This document shows, one piece after another, positions 17,797-26,199 of a DNA stretch of 64,000 nucleotides. The stretch is from Streptomyces caeruleatus (lineage in GTDB: Bacteria; Actinomycetota; Actinomycetes; Streptomycetales; Streptomycetaceae), in the NCBI RefSeq assembly GCF_001514235.1, contig NZ_KQ948929.1, forward strand, positions 237,566-301,565. Reading direction: 5' to 3'. The position numbers and the translations under genes were made by a program. Position 1 is the stretch's first letter; every line of letters starts with the position of its first letter. Under the pieces are notes generated by a model. It ran no database searches. It saw only the letters and a list, made by a program, of their open reading frames with translations, and was not told the DNA's origin.

Positions 17797-20700
17797 CTAC
17801 AGGTCAGAGTGCTGGAGGTCCCTGAAGAGATGCGGCCAGCCGCCCTCCGAGGCCGCCCGTCGACGCTCGTCGAGGATCTTGTGCACCGCCTTCTGCACCT
17901 GGGAGCCGAACCCCGGCTGTGCGGCGACGGCGTCGAGCGCGGTCTGCACCCGGGGGCTGCGGCTGACCGGCACGTAGTGCAGCAGGCGCGCCGCGAACCT
18001 GTCCTCCAGGAGCGGCAGTTCGTCGAGGAGGCGCAGGTGTCCGGCGACGCCGCAGCCCGGTACGACGGCCCGCATGGCGGCGCGCCACGCCCGGGCCACC
18101 TTCTTGCGGGGCGCCGATCCCAGCCTGCTGTCCTTGAGGCCGTGGCCCATGCGGAACAGCAGGTCGAGAGCCGCGTCGCCGGTGAGCGGGTCTGTCCGGA
18201 TGCCGCCGACGATCATTTCGGAGATCTCGATGAGGCCGTCCTCGTCGACCGGCTCCGTGAACGCGAGGCGGAGCATCTCCTCGACGTCGTCCACCGTGCC
18301 GTGCACGCCGTACCACCACAGGCACCAGCGCCGGGCCCTGCGTCCGTCCTCGCCCACGCAGTCGATGGCGGCGGTGCCTTCGGTGCCTGGGGTGGTGTCG
18401 GCGCCGCAGACGCCGCGCAGCAGCCGCAGGGCCTCGTCGGGCGGGTACGCGTCGCGGGTCAGACCGGCGCCGACGAGTTCGACGAGCCAGCCGACGGCGG
18501 GGCCGTCGGGGACTCGGCGGATCCAGCCGGACAGTTCGGCCCAGTCGAGCGGGACGGTGGCGCCCGTCCGTGCCACCGCGGCGAGGCGCGAGGTGAGGGA
18601 TCTCAAACCGGTGCGGGTCTGCTGGTTCATCGTGCGGGGCCGGGTCTCGGGCACCCGGGCCCGCAGGTCGGTGAGAGTGGACCGGGTGAGGCGGTCGAGG
18701 GTGCCGACCTCAAGCGTGACGTTCTGGGCGAGCAGGGTGCGCAGCCGGTCGAGTTCGCCGGTCCGCAGCAGGAGGTCGGCCAGCACGCCGGTCTCGTGCG
18801 CGGTGGGGGTGTGCCGTCCGAAGGGGTCGGCCCACGTCGTGATGTCGGCGCCGGACACCCGGAAAGCGCCCGGCAGTTCCTGAAGCACCTGAGCGGCCTC
18901 CGGGATGCCCGCGGCGGCGCCGCGCACGAGCAGGGGACGCAGACAGTCCCTGATCTGCCAGACCCGCTTCGGATGGACGGTCCCGGCCGTCCACGACCTG
19001 GCCGCCCGGCCGGCGACGTCGGCGACGTACGGCAGCGGCAGGTCCAGTTGACCGAGCGCCGTACGGACGACCTTGGCCCGGGCCGCCGCGAGGTTGTCGT
19101 CCTCCCCCATCACGAGCATGCCGTCCCGGAGCCACTGCACGGCCAGATCGCGGACGGCGCCGCCGACGGGGGTGTCGGAGCCGAGCAGCCTGACCAGGGC
19201 GCCGTGCGACAGGTCGGTGACGTGCTCGCGGCGGGTGATCCGGGCCAGCAGGTCCACGACCGGCGCCGGGTCGGACTCGGCCGGGCCGGCGGTGGCGAGG
19301 GCGGTGAGGAGCGCCCCGAGCAGCGAGCGGTCGGCGGCGGTGGGCTCGGTGCCGGACCGGAGGCGGGAGACGAGTTCCGTGAGTCTGCCGACCAGTTCGG
19401 GCAGGTCCAGGGTGTGCAGGTGCGGCAGCAGTACGGCCGTGTGCGCCCTGATGAGGACGGTCGAGGTGACGGTGGTGTCCCCGATCATGGCGTTCGCCCA
19501 GTCGGCCCACCGGCCGGGGTCGGTGTCGTCCTCGGCCAGGGTCGCCATCCTGGTCAGCATCTGGGCGACGTACTGGAACCCGGAGCGGTCCAGGGCGGCC
19601 GCGGCCACCTCGGTCATGAGCGGTGCCGCCTGCTCCGGCTCCCAGCGCAGCAGGGTGACGAGGAACCTGGCCAGTTCGCCGCGGGTCGACAGGAACTCCT
19701 CGCCCGCGACGGCGCGTTCGACGAGCTCCAGTGCGGCGACCGTGTCGAGGACCTGCGCCGAGTCCCTGGGCAGCAGTCGTTCCAGGACCTCCAGTGCGGT
19801 GATCCAGGCCAGGTCGGAGCGGCGGGAGGCGGTCGTGAGCACGGCGATGTCACGGGGGCCGTAGGGCCGGGCCGGTGAGGGCAGCAGGGCCAGGAACTGG
19901 CGCAGGGCGGGCAGCGGCAGCTCGTCGGCCGAGCCGAGGAGACGCAGCAGGTCCGGGGTGTGCTCGTCGGTCAGCAGAGAGCTCTGGGCGCACACGGACA
20001 GGACCGCGCGGCGCAGTCCGTAGCGGACGACGGGGCGATCACCGGGCGAGCCCCGCGCGTCGTCGGGGGCCGGGGCGAAGTCCCGCAGCAGTTCCGCCAG
20101 CACCTGCCCGGCGGCCGGCGCGGCGCTCTGCGGCCGGTCCGCGCACAGCCACGCCTGTTCGAGGACGGCCAGCAGGAAGTAGTCGTCACCGGGCAGGCCG
20201 CGCAGATGGCGCACCAGGGCGCTCAGTCCGGCGCCGCCGTGCCGCTGGACGAGGGCGCGGCTCGCGGCGTACTCGAAGAACGTCTGGTGGAAGAACTGGA
20301 AGACGCCGCCCGCGAGTTGGCCCACGCCCCGGCCGACCAGAAGGGCGATGTCCCGGCCGAGGTCCTGGGAGGTCAGGGAGTCGGGCAGGCGCACCCGGTC
20401 GACGCGCGCCTCGGGGAGGCCGGTGCGGAGCATCTCCAGGGCCAGGGCCATGGCGGCGGCGCCGAGGTCGCGTTCCTGTTCGCGCTGGTGCGCGTGTTCG
20501 TGTTCGGCCCGGCTTCCGGCGCGGTCCCAGGAGCGGCGGTCGCGGGTCACCCGGTGGTCCCAATAGGCCTCGTACAGGCCGGTGGTGTCGACCACGTCGG
20601 GTACCCGGGCCGGGGTGTAGATCTCGAACAGCATGCGCAGGGTCAGCGGGCGCAGGCACAGCGGGTTGAGGGAGATGTCCCGGGCCGCGATGCTCAGCAT

Positions 20701-22647
20701 TTCGGTGATCAGATCCTCGCGGATCTCGGGATCGCTGCCGAAGAAGGCGCTGTGGGCCAGGACAGCGCGGTCGAACTCGCTCGTCGCGTACGCGTCCGGC
20801 CCGCGCTCGGTCGAGTAGTCGGACAGCTCCCGGTGCCGCCACGACGAGGGCAGTTCCTTCGCCTCCGCCACTCTGGACGTGACGACGACCGCGGCGTCCG
20901 CCGCCGCCGACTCCACGACGGTGACCAGCGTGTCCCACGCGGAGTCGCTGTTCACGACGACGTCCACGGTGTCGACCAGAACGGTGACGGTGCGTCCGTC
21001 CCGCCGTGCCTGTGCGATCGAGGTGAGGAGCATCTCCTGGTCGACCCGGGTGGCGCCGGTGTCGTCGGGCACCAGCCAGGTCGCCTTGAGGAAGAAGACC
21101 TCTCCGCCCTGCTCGCACCGGCGCCCGGCCAGACTCCACAGCAGGCTGGTCTTGCCGCAGCCGGCGTCGCCGGTGACGACGAGCGGGGTGTCGCGGTCGG
21201 CGTCGAGCAGTTCGAGCAGTTCCTCCTCCAGGTCTCGGGTGACGTACAGCCCCGCCTCGAACTGGCTGTGCTCGCCGTCGGCGAAGATCGTGCCCGAGAC
21301 GGTTCCGGCAGCGCGGCGGGCCCGGGCGCTGAGCCGCTGGAGCCGGGGCAGCGGATCGTCGGGCCGGAATGTCAGTACGGCGTCCCGCGCGGTCTCGGCG
21401 GTGGCCGGTGAGGTCGGGGCGGGCAGCGGGGCACGTGCCGGAGGCGCGGCGGAGGTGACGCGTGCGGACAGGTCCGGGTCCGGCGTGCCGCGCAGGTCAA
21501 CGGGTGACAGCAGGGCGACGCTGCCTGTGGCCTCGCCCTCCACCAGCAGGGGTACCAGTCGGCTGCGCGCGGTCGCGTGGTCGAGATCGTGGACGACGAA
21601 GTCACGTTCGGCGGTCTTGGCGGAATCGGCCAGATAGGCCGGGCTGACGACGGCGAACACCCGGCCGCCGCCCTCCACATGTTCCCGCACGGTGCGGTGT
21701 CCTGGTGTGCCCGAGTCGGGTTCCAGGAAGACCCGGTGGCCGGCCTCGGCGAGAATGGCGTGCACCCGTCTCGCCCAGCTCCTGTCTTCCGGTACCCAGC
21801 TCAGCATGATCGCGGGGCCGTGCGTGGGGCCGGGGACGACGGCCGCGAGGTCCGCGATCCAGGGATGCGGCCCGTTCTTCACGGCACTCGCGATCTCGGC
21901 CGCGGTGAGGCCCCGGCCGACCGCTCCGGCCATGTCGTCGTGGATGCCGACGAGCCGTCCCTGTACGTCGACGAGGGGCGCCCCACCCGATCCGCGCGCC
22001 GTGCGGACGTTCCGGTAGTGGATGTGGGCGCCCCCGGAGTCCGACTGCGTCACCGCCGGGACCGCCGCGCGCAGGCGTGTGCCGAGCGGGTGGTGCAGGA
22101 GGAGCAGCGGGAGGCCGGCACGAAGGTCGTAGGGCGCCGGGTCCAGCGCGTAGTGCCCGCGCGGAACGGCAGAGCCCTCGCAGCATTCCGCGGGCGGCAC
22201 CGGTCGATCGGTCCGCAGCAACGCGAATCCGGCCTCCGTGTCCGGTCCTCCGCCGAGGAGTTCCGTCAGCCGCACCGTAATCCCCGCCCCGCACACCCCC
22301 GCCGCCGTACGCCGGTGGAAGTCGAAGCGGGCCACCGCTGAGCCCGTCGGTCTCCCCGACGCAAGGGCGTGGCGCAGCACATGACCGGCGGTCAGGACCA
22401 CATCGGGCTGGACGAGCACACCCGTGCCGACGGGCCGTCCCTCCACCTCGACGACGGCGACCCGCCGCCGGGCGTCGCCCACGGCCCGGGCCAGCTCCCC
22501 CGCATCGACCCGTCCGGCCGACGCCCTGGTGACCGCCTCCAGGTCGGGTACGTCCAGGATCTCGGCGAGCGCTCCCTCGGCGTCCCCACCGGGGACGCTC
22601 CGCCCGTCCCCGTCCCCGTCCCCTGAACGAAGGCCCCGATGATCCAA
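17797..22647 (-). CDS. Trypsin-like/TIR/NACHT NTPase multidomain conflict protein
   Basis: 1616 residues from TTG 22647, supported by GGAGGG six bases upstream. Residues 45-270 are a trypsin-like domain: His89 in LTAGHVL and Ser220 in ARGSGGAPLVD are present, but the usual catalytic Asp before the ALL motif is Gly140 (EAGFALLRT). Residues 277-400 are a TIR domain (MLSWVPEDRSWARRVHAIL and SPAYLADSAKTAERDF), with Glu347 at the NADase position. Residues 485-800 are a NACHT/STAND-like ATPase: Walker A GDAGCGKTS (493-501), Walker B TVLVDTVD (Asp559) and VVVTSR. Residues 830-1616 are leucine-rich helical repeats that would sense or scaffold. This domain set is typical of actinobacterial NTP-driven immune systems: ligand binding, oligomerisation, then TIR or protease action. 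The next gene is a one-TM protein; a CHAT protease and a glycosyltransferase follow. Confidence 0.88.
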   Translation of the reverse strand: MDHRGLRSGDGDGDGRSVPGGDAEGALAEILDVPDLEAVTRASAGRVDAGELARAVGDARRRVAVVEVEGRPVGTGVLVQPDVVLTAGHVLRHALASGRPTGSAVARFDFHRRTAAGVCGAGITVRLTELLGGGPDTEAGFALLRTDRPVPPAECCEGSAVPRGHYALDPAPYDLRAGLPLLLLHHPLGTRLRAAVPAVTQSDSGGAHIHYRNVRTARGSGGAPLVDVQGRLVGIHDDMAGAVGRGLTAAEIASAVKNGPHPWIADLAAVVPGPTHGPAIMLSWVPEDRSWARRVHAILAEAGHRVFLEPDSGTPGHRTVREHVEGGGRVFAVVSPAYLADSAKTAERDFVVHDLDHATARSRLVPLLVEGEATGSVALLSPVDLRGTPDPDLSARVTSAAPPARAPLPAPTSPATAETARDAVLTFRPDDPLPRLQRLSARARRAAGTVSGTIFADGEHSQFEAGLYVTRDLEEELLELLDADRDTPLVVTGDAGCGKTSLLWSLAGRRCEQGGEVFFLKATWLVPDDTGATRVDQEMLLTSIAQARRDGRTVTVLVDTVDVVVNSDSAWDTLVTVVESAAADAAVVVTSRVAEAKELPSSWRHRELSDYSTERGPDAYATSEFDRAVLAHSAFFGSDPEIREDLITEMLSIAARDISLNPLCLRPLTLRMLFEIYTPARVPDVVDTTGLYEAYWDHRVTRDRRSWDRAGSRAEHEHAHQREQERDLGAAAMALALEMLRTGLPEARVDRVRLPDSLTSQDLGRDIALLVGRGVGQLAGGVFQFFHQTFFEYAASRALVQRHGGAGLSALVRHLRGLPGDDYFLLAVLEQAWLCADRPQSAAPAAGQVLAELLRDFAPAPDDARGSPGDRPVVRYGLRRAVLSVCAQSSLLTDEHTPDLLRLLGSADELPLPALRQFLALLPSPARPYGPRDIAVLTTASRRSDLAWITALEVLERLLPRDSAQVLDTVAALELVERAVAGEEFLSTRGELARFLVTLLRWEPEQAAPLMTEVAAAALDRSGFQYVAQMLTRMATLAEDDTDPGRWADWANAMIGDTTVTSTVLIRAHTAVLLPHLHTLDLPELVGRLTELVSRLRSGTEPTAADRSLLGALLTALATAGPAESDPAPVVDLLARITRREHVTDLSHGALVRLLGSDTPVGGAVRDLAVQWLRDGMLVMGEDDNLAAARAKVVRTALGQLDLPLPYVADVAGRAARSWTAGTVHPKRVWQIRDCLRPLLVRGAAAGIPEAAQVLQELPGAFRVSGADITTWADPFGRHTPTAHETGVLADLLLRTGELDRLRTLLAQNVTLEVGTLDRLTRSTLTDLRARVPETRPRTMNQQTRTGLRSLTSRLAAVARTGATVPLDWAELSGWIRRVPDGPAVGWLVELVGAGLTRDAYPPDEALRLLRGVCGADTTPGTEGTAAIDCVGEDGRRARRWCLWWYGVHGTVDDVEEMLRLAFTEPVDEDGLIEISEMIVGGIRTDPLTGDAALDLLFRMGHGLKDSRLGSAPRKKVARAWRAAMRAVVPGCGVAGHLRLLDELPLLEDRFAARLLHYVPVSRSPRVQTALDAVAAQPGFGSQVQKAVHKILDERRRAASEGGWPHLFRDLQHSDL

Positions 22648-22771
22648 GACGAGCCCTCCGGTCGACGACGTTGGAGCACGCGCTCCTTGCGGGGATCGTA
22701 CGGAATCCCCAGGCCGTGGGGAGGGAGTTCATGGAGTGCGGCTGCTGTCGCCGGGAGGTCGCGCGGGCGCG

Positions 22772-23191
22772 CTAGTCACTGCTGCCCTCCTGGTAGAGGC
22801 AGAAGGGATGGCCGGCCGGGTCGATCAGCACTCTGACGTTGTCCTGCGGCTGGTGGTCACTCTCCCGTGCGCCGAGTTCGAGCGCGTGCGCCACGGCCTC
22901 TCGCAGATCCACGACCTCGAAGTCGAGGTGCATGGTGATCCGTTGAGCGCCTGCCTGGGCCGGCCAGACGGGAGGGACGTATCCGTCCGAGAGTTGGAAG
23001 GCGATGTAGGCCACGCCCTCTGGCGGTGCGATGGCCGCCCCCTCCGCGTCTTCCTTGGCGATCTCCCAGCCCAACAGCTCCGAGTAGAAGCGTGCCAGGG
23101 CTTGCGGATCGGGCGCTTCGAGCACGATGCCCCACCAGTCGTGTCGGGACATCCGAGGGGTGCTGGGTTCGTGGCTGGGTCGTCCGCGCAT
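22772..23191 (-). CDS. VOC/glyoxalase-like domain protein
   Basis: 139 residues from ATG 23191, or 126 from ATG 23152, which begins MSRHDWWGIVLEAPDP and looks like the true domain start. The betaalphabetabetabeta pattern is visible twice (WWGIVLEAPDPQALARFYSELLG and ITMHLDFEVVDLREAVAHAL). It ends with DPAGHPFCLYQ, the signature of the glyoxalase-like subgroup common in Streptomyces. A metal ligand set is incomplete, so it may be a binding protein rather than an enzyme. Function unknown; it sits alone between the NACHT operon and the MerR gene. Confidence 0.8.
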   Translation of the reverse strand: MRGRPSHEPSTPRMSRHDWWGIVLEAPDPQALARFYSELLGWEIAKEDAEGAAIAPPEGVAYIAFQLSDGYVPPVWPAQAGAQRITMHLDFEVVDLREAVAHALELGARESDHQPQDNVRVLIDPAGHPFCLYQEGSSD

Positions 23192-23256
23192 GTCGGTGAG
23201 TATTCCCGGATGCTTCGCCTTCTGCCCCGGCCGGCAGCAGGTTGAACGGGGCTGCG

Positions 23257-24264
23257 TCATTGTGCCTCCCGCAGCTGGAGAAGGTACGTCGCGGTCACCG
23301 CGACAGCGCGGTCCCCGTCGTGCGACAGCTCCACCAGGGCATGTGACGCCCTCGCCCCCGGGATGCCGGCCAGGGCCTGGGTCAGCCGTCCGCGGGCAGG
23401 TGCGTCGGTCGCGTCGTCGGCGAGGCGATCGACGAGGCGGCTCGCGAGCTGGTCCGCCGCCTCGGGGGCGCTCGCGAGCAGGCTGAGTGCGTCGGCCGCG
23501 TCGGTGTCGTTCCTTCCCGCCACGATCATGTCGAGGAGTGCGGGGACGGCGTCGGCCGCGCCACGTGTCCCGAGGGCCACGGCCGCATAGCCGCGGACCA
23601 CGGCGTCGGGGTGCGCGAGGGCGTCCCGCAGGTGCGCGTTCGCCTCCCCGTCCGGCATCTCGACGAGGGCCTGTACGGCGCGTTCGCGCACCGCGGGCGT
23701 CGGTGAGCCGAGGGCCTCGGCCAGCAGATCCGCGCCACCGCCGCCGTCCGACCGCGCCAGGGCCCATCGAAGGGCTCCGGCGACGTTCGGCTCGCTCTCG
23801 TTCAGTGCCGCCTCGACCAGGGCCTCGACCGGCACCGGAACATCGTCGGCCGCGGAGAGGGCGGCCCGCTGGCGCGCGTGGGCGCTCTGGGACTGAAGTG
23901 CCTGGAGGAGTGCGACGACCTGGAGGACGTCCTCCCAGCCGGCGGGGTCCGCGGCATCGATCCGGCGTAGGCGGGTGAGGAGTTCGGTCTCGGCGGCGAC
24001 GCGTTCGCGGGTCTGGCGGATGAGGTCGCCGACGAGTGCGGAGGGGGTGAAGCCGGGGTCGTCGAGTGCGCGGCCGATCTCGCGCAGCGACAGACCCAGC
24101 GACCGCAGGCTCTCGATGTGGAAGATCCGCTGGATGTCCGCCGCGGAATACTCCCGGTAGCCGGAGCCGGTACGGCCCGAAGGACGCACCAGCCCCAGCG
24201 ACTCGTAATGCCGGAGCATGCGGGCACTGACCCCGGACCGTCGCGCCATCTCACCGATCAACAC
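23257..24264 (-). CDS. MerR-family regulator with C-terminal HEAT-like repeats
   Basis: 335 residues, GTG start three bases after the stop of the upstream HEAT gene, so translationally coupled. Residues 1-70 are the MerR winged helix (LIGEMARRSGVSARMLRHYE, GYREYSAADIQRIFHIESL), and residues 75-115 the dimerising coil. Instead of a short ligand domain, residues 140-335 form alpha-helical HEAT-like repeats (PAVRERAVQALVEMPDGEAN, DAVVRGYAAVALGTRG, DRAVAVTATYLLQLREAQ). Such repeats bind proteins or large ligands, so the signal may be a protein or peptide (inference). It probably autoregulates through the dyad promoter at 24990-25020. Confidence 0.87.
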   Translation of the reverse strand: MLIGEMARRSGVSARMLRHYESLGLVRPSGRTGSGYREYSAADIQRIFHIESLRSLGLSLREIGRALDDPGFTPSALVGDLIRQTRERVAAETELLTRLRRIDAADPAGWEDVLQVVALLQALQSQSAHARQRAALSAADDVPVPVEALVEAALNESEPNVAGALRWALARSDGGGGADLLAEALGSPTPAVRERAVQALVEMPDGEANAHLRDALAHPDAVVRGYAAVALGTRGAADAVPALLDMIVAGRNDTDAADALSLLASAPEAADQLASRLVDRLADDATDAPARGRLTQALAGIPGARASHALVELSHDGDRAVAVTATYLLQLREAQ

Positions 24265-24267
24265 GCC

Positions 24268-24966
24268 CTATTGTCCCTCCTGGCCGGACCCGCCCATGGC
24301 CACGACCCGCTTCGCCTCCTCGATCGCGTACTCGAATCCGGTGTCCGGGTCGCGCAGCAGCCGTTGTGTGGCGAGCGCGTGCGCGCGTGCGCGTGGGTCG
24401 GGCGCCGTCGTCGTCGCGGTGTGCAGGGCCGGCGCGATCACTTCGCCCAGGGCGACCAGTGCCCGGCTGAGGCTCAGCTGGGTTTCCCGGCCACCGCGTC
24501 CGAGCTGGGTCGCCAGGACCGTGGCCAGCGCGGGCTCCTCTCCTTCCGGTACGAGGACGACCGCGGCCCGCCAGGCGCTGCGTGCGACCTCGTCGTCGGC
24601 GTCGGACAGGAGTGCCGGTGTGATCGCCGGCCACGCCCGCGGGTCCCCGATCTTGGACAGCGTGTGCAGCGCCTGGCTGCGTGCCTGCGCGCGCTCGGCG
24701 TGGACTTCGCGGAGCAGCGCCGGAAGTGTCACGGACAGCGGGTGGCGGGTGAGCGCCCAGGTCAGCATGTCCCGGACGAAGAACTCGGGCTCGATCGCGC
24801 ATCGTTCGACGAGCTTGTCGACGAAGCGCGGGTCGGGTTTCGTGCCGACCGCGAGTGCGGCCCGCAGCCGTACGGACGAGCGGCCGTCCTCCAACTCCTG
24901 GAGCGCTCGTACCGCGCCCGCGGCCGTGCCCGTGCCCGTGCCCGCGTCCTGTCCCGTGATCGTCAT
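24268..24966 (-). CDS. HEAT-repeat protein co-transcribed with the MerR regulator
   Basis: 232 residues from the ATG at 24966, preceded by GAGGAGG; a TTG eight codons earlier has no comparable site. It is composed of HEAT-like helical pairs (SSVRLRAALAVGTKPDPRFV, ARSQALHTLSKIGDPRAWPA, EVARSAWRAAVVLVPEGEE). The tail TGFEYAIEEAKRVVAMG is often seen in Streptomyces proteins encoded next to MerR-HEAT regulators. No catalytic motif. It is first in a two-gene operon behind a MerR-type promoter, so it is a likely target of, and perhaps a partner or antagonist for, the HEAT domain of the regulator. Confidence 0.8.
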   Translation of the reverse strand: MTITGQDAGTGTGTAAGAVRALQELEDGRSSVRLRAALAVGTKPDPRFVDKLVERCAIEPEFFVRDMLTWALTRHPLSVTLPALLREVHAERAQARSQALHTLSKIGDPRAWPAITPALLSDADDEVARSAWRAAVVLVPEGEEPALATVLATQLGRGGRETQLSLSRALVALGEVIAPALHTATTTAPDPRARAHALATQRLLRDPDTGFEYAIEEAKRVVAMGGSGQEGQ

Positions 24967-24989
24967 CTCGACCACCTCCTCGACAGGCA

Positions 24990-25020
24990 AGTGAAGGCCT
25001 TGTCACCGTGTCAAGGTCAA
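24990..25020 (-). promoter_or_regulatory. MerR-type promoter with dyad operator
   Basis: On the minus strand TTGACC (25015-25020) and TTCACT (24990-24995) are separated by 19 bp, the overlong spacer that MerR regulators correct by twisting DNA. The spacer and flank hold the near-perfect dyad CCTTGTCACCGTGTCAAGG (24998-25016; written on the plus strand). The promoter drives the HEAT gene at 24966 and then the merR gene. Autoregulation is inferred from this arrangement. Confidence 0.8.
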
Positions 25021-25125
25021 ACAGAACCGGCGTCCATGACGGCCCGGCCTGTCCGAACGTCCTCGCATGCCTTACGGAGTCATGACGTACGGGCGTGGAA
25101 CGGGGGCGCGGCGCCCGTACGGACC

Positions 25126-25137
25126 TAGCGTGGGCGT
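25126..25137 (+). promoter_or_regulatory. -10 box of a probable leaderless promoter
   Basis: TAGCGT at 25126-25131 ends six bases before the ATG at 25138. Transcription would therefore begin at or next to the start codon, and no ribosome site is visible. The same geometry recurs at 28135 and 31946. Confidence 0.4.
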
Positions 25138-26148
25138 ATGCGTGTACTGGTCACCGGCGGTGCCGGGTTCATCGGCTCCCATGTGGTCGAGGCACTGGCG
25201 GTGCGCGGGCACGAGCCTGTCGTGTTCGATGTGCGGGTCGATCCAGGCGCCGACGTGCGGGACGCGGTCGCCGTCGGTCGCGCTCTGCGCGGCGTGGACG
25301 CCGTGTGCCATCAGGCCGCGATGGTGGGGCTCGGCGACGGGGTCGCCGACGCGGCCGAGTACGTCTCGCGCAACGACCTGGGGACCGCCGTACTGCTCGC
25401 CGCCATGGCGGAGGCGGGCGTACGGCGTCTCGTGCTGGCCGGGTCGATGGTCGTCTACGGGGAGGGGCGGTACGCGTGCCCGCGGCACGGTGTCGTACGG
25501 CCCGGACCGCGTGCCGTCGCCGACCTCGACGCGGGCCGGTTCGAGCCGACGTGCCCGGTGTGCGGGGACGACCTCTCCCCCGGTCTGGTCGGCGAGGACG
25601 CCCCGGCCGATCCGCGGAACGTGTACGCGACGACCAAGCTCGCCCAGGAACACCTGGCCGCCGCCTGGGCCCGCTGTACCGACGGATCGGCGGTGTCGTT
25701 GCGCTACCACAACGTGTACGGCCCCGGAATGCCCCGCGACACCCCGTACGCCGGTGTCGCCTCCTTCTTCCGTTCGGCGCTCGCCCGGGGCGAGGCACCG
25801 CGTGTGTTCGAGGACGGGCGGCAGCGGCGGGACTTCGTGCATGTGCGGGACGTGGCGGCGGCCAACGCGGTGGCGTTGGAGGCGGCGGCCGCCCGGGGTG
25901 CGCTCACGGCGTACAACACCGGCAGCGGTGAGCCGCACACCGTCGGAGAGATGGCACGGGCGCTGGCCGTCGCCCACGGCGGGCCCGATCCGGTCGTCAC
26001 CGGTGAGTACCGGCTCGGGGACGTACGGCACATCACGGCGGACTCGTCGCGGCTGCGGGACGCTCTGGGCTGGAAGCCGGAGATCGGCTTCGAGGAGGGC
26101 ATGACGGAGTTCGCGCATGTGGGGATGCGCGGGGCCCAGAGCCCCTGA
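25138..26148 (+). CDS. NAD-dependent epimerase/dehydratase (extended SDR) with Cys-rich insert
   Basis: 336 residues starting MRVLVTGGAGFIGSHVVEAL, with the GxxGxxG Rossmann motif at residues 7-13. Catalytic Tyr and Lys are in YATTK (residues 164-168) and a Ser/Thr partner in LAGSMVVYGEG. The late segment FVHVRDVAAANAVALE is typical of nucleotide-sugar epimerases and dehydratases. An unusual insert around residues 118-150 has CPRHG and CPVCGDD, which could bind zinc. The enzyme likely acts on an NDP-sugar; the exact substrate is not visible. The gene is followed by a strong hairpin and a convergent kinase gene, and lies near glycosyltransferase genes of the 28147 operon. Confidence 0.85.
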   Translation: MRVLVTGGAGFIGSHVVEALAVRGHEPVVFDVRVDPGADVRDAVAVGRALRGVDAVCHQAAMVGLGDGVADAAEYVSRNDLGTAVLLAAMAEAGVRRLVLAGSMVVYGEGRYACPRHGVVRPGPRAVADLDAGRFEPTCPVCGDDLSPGLVGEDAPADPRNVYATTKLAQEHLAAAWARCTDGSAVSLRYHNVYGPGMPRDTPYAGVASFFRSALARGEAPRVFEDGRQRRDFVHVRDVAAANAVALEAAAARGALTAYNTGSGEPHTVGEMARALAVAHGGPDPVVTGEYRLGDVRHITADSSRLRDALGWKPEIGFEEGMTEFAHVGMRGAQSP

Positions 26149-26154
26149 TAGACC

Positions 26155-26199
26155 GGTGGTGCTGCCCGTGTTCAGGAAGCGGCGGCGGGCAGCACCACC
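26155..26199. terminator. Strong bidirectional terminator hairpin
   Basis: A perfect 14-base stem (GGTGGTGCTGCCCG at 26155-26168 and its complement at 26186-26199) with a 17-base loop lies between the convergent epimerase and histidine kinase genes. The right arm overlaps the last codons of the kinase gene. Confidence 0.7.

Noticed and set aside
17152..19878. Plus-strand 908-codon open frame opposite the NACHT gene
   Set aside because: Shadow of the trypsin-TIR-NACHT coding region; no domain and no ribosome site.
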